From the NCBI GenBank assembly GCA_017535325.1, contig JAFXUC010000139.1, positions 1-64,000 of the forward strand: 64,000 nucleotides of DNA. The letters run 5' to 3'. The notes under the pieces were generated by a model. It worked only from the letters and a program-made list of their open reading frames with translations. It made no database searches and was not told the DNA's origin. Within the stretch, counting starts at the first letter, position 1; each line of letters begins with the position of its first letter. This document shows positions 63,962-64,000 of the stretch, one piece after another. Both the position numbers and the translations under genes were made by a program. The DNA is from Bacteroidales bacterium. Its GTDB lineage: Bacteria > Bacteroidota > Bacteroidia > Bacteroidales > UBA3824.

Positions 63962-64000
63962 AACTTTAAAATTTTCACAAACGTTTCCGGCAGACAAATA

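Overview
The window reads as chromosomal DNA of a Bacteroidota organism, probably an uncultured Bacteroidales living on plant fibre (rumen or gut type). Reasons: promoters of the form TTTG/TTG-N20-TAnnTTTG, the almost complete absence of Shine-Dalgarno sites, AT-rich spacers, and Bacteroidota-specific genes. The latter include type IX secretion (T9SS) proteins SprA and PorE, a GldA-like ATPase, SprB-repeat and T9SS sorting domains, DUF4296 and DUF4294, the long form of IspG, and SiaC/DUF1987. No rRNA, insertion sequence, CRISPR array or prophage was seen. The only RNA gene found is tRNA-Phe.

Layout. 1-5.5 kb: end of an unknown gene, a GH9 glucanase, a CDF metal exporter and an AAA/PD-(D/E)XK protein. 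5.6-11 kb: a forward run of uvrC, DUF4296 lipoprotein, recO, a small acidic protein and an S41 protease. 11.2-21 kb: a small membrane protein, a SiaC phosphoprotein, the very large sprA, and a membrane-anchored TIR protein. 21-27.3 kb: ruvA, an ATPase_2-type AAA protein, DUF4294, an S66 L,D-carboxypeptidase, a type B carboxylesterase and a two-domain TIR-like protein. 27.7-34 kb: a GH10 xylanase/CE1 esterase fusion; an autoregulation-type Fic-wHTH gene in front of a gldA-like ATPase; ilvE; a second, divergent Fic protein. 34-42.5 kb: manC, two secreted proteins of unknown role, a flavin-type split-barrel protein, porE, an SprB-repeat protein and a T9SS cargo. 42.5-54 kb: rlmI-ispG, a coiled-coil protein with an RND exporter, the carboxynorspermidine route to spermidine, a BIG2/FISUMP-like secreted protein, aroB and a small membrane protein. 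54-64 kb: an LRR protein with an apparent frameshift, a VTT membrane protein with kdtA, a membrane protein, a four-PAS SpoIIE phosphatase, a NatAB-like ABC exporter, an outer-membrane barrel, tRNA-Phe and a membrane protein.

How it fits together. Three themes stand out on top of housekeeping functions. One is surface export by T9SS (SprA channel, PorE anchor, GldA-like ATPase, sorting-domain cargo), which is spread over 30 kb rather than clustered. The second is plant cell wall breakdown (GH9, GH10-CE1, carboxylesterase). The third is signalling and conflict-type proteins: TIR-TM, tandem TIR-like, two Fic proteins, two AAA ATPases with nuclease-like tails, and a SiaC/PAS-SpoIIE pair suggesting a partner-switch. 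The most unusual items are the palindromic operator array directly on the fic promoter, with gldA apparently in the same transcript; the second Fic protein, which lacks both the inhibitory glutamate and the acidic residue of the Fic motif; and the free-standing tandem TIR-like protein.

All calls come from reading the sequence and recalling family features. No database search was run.
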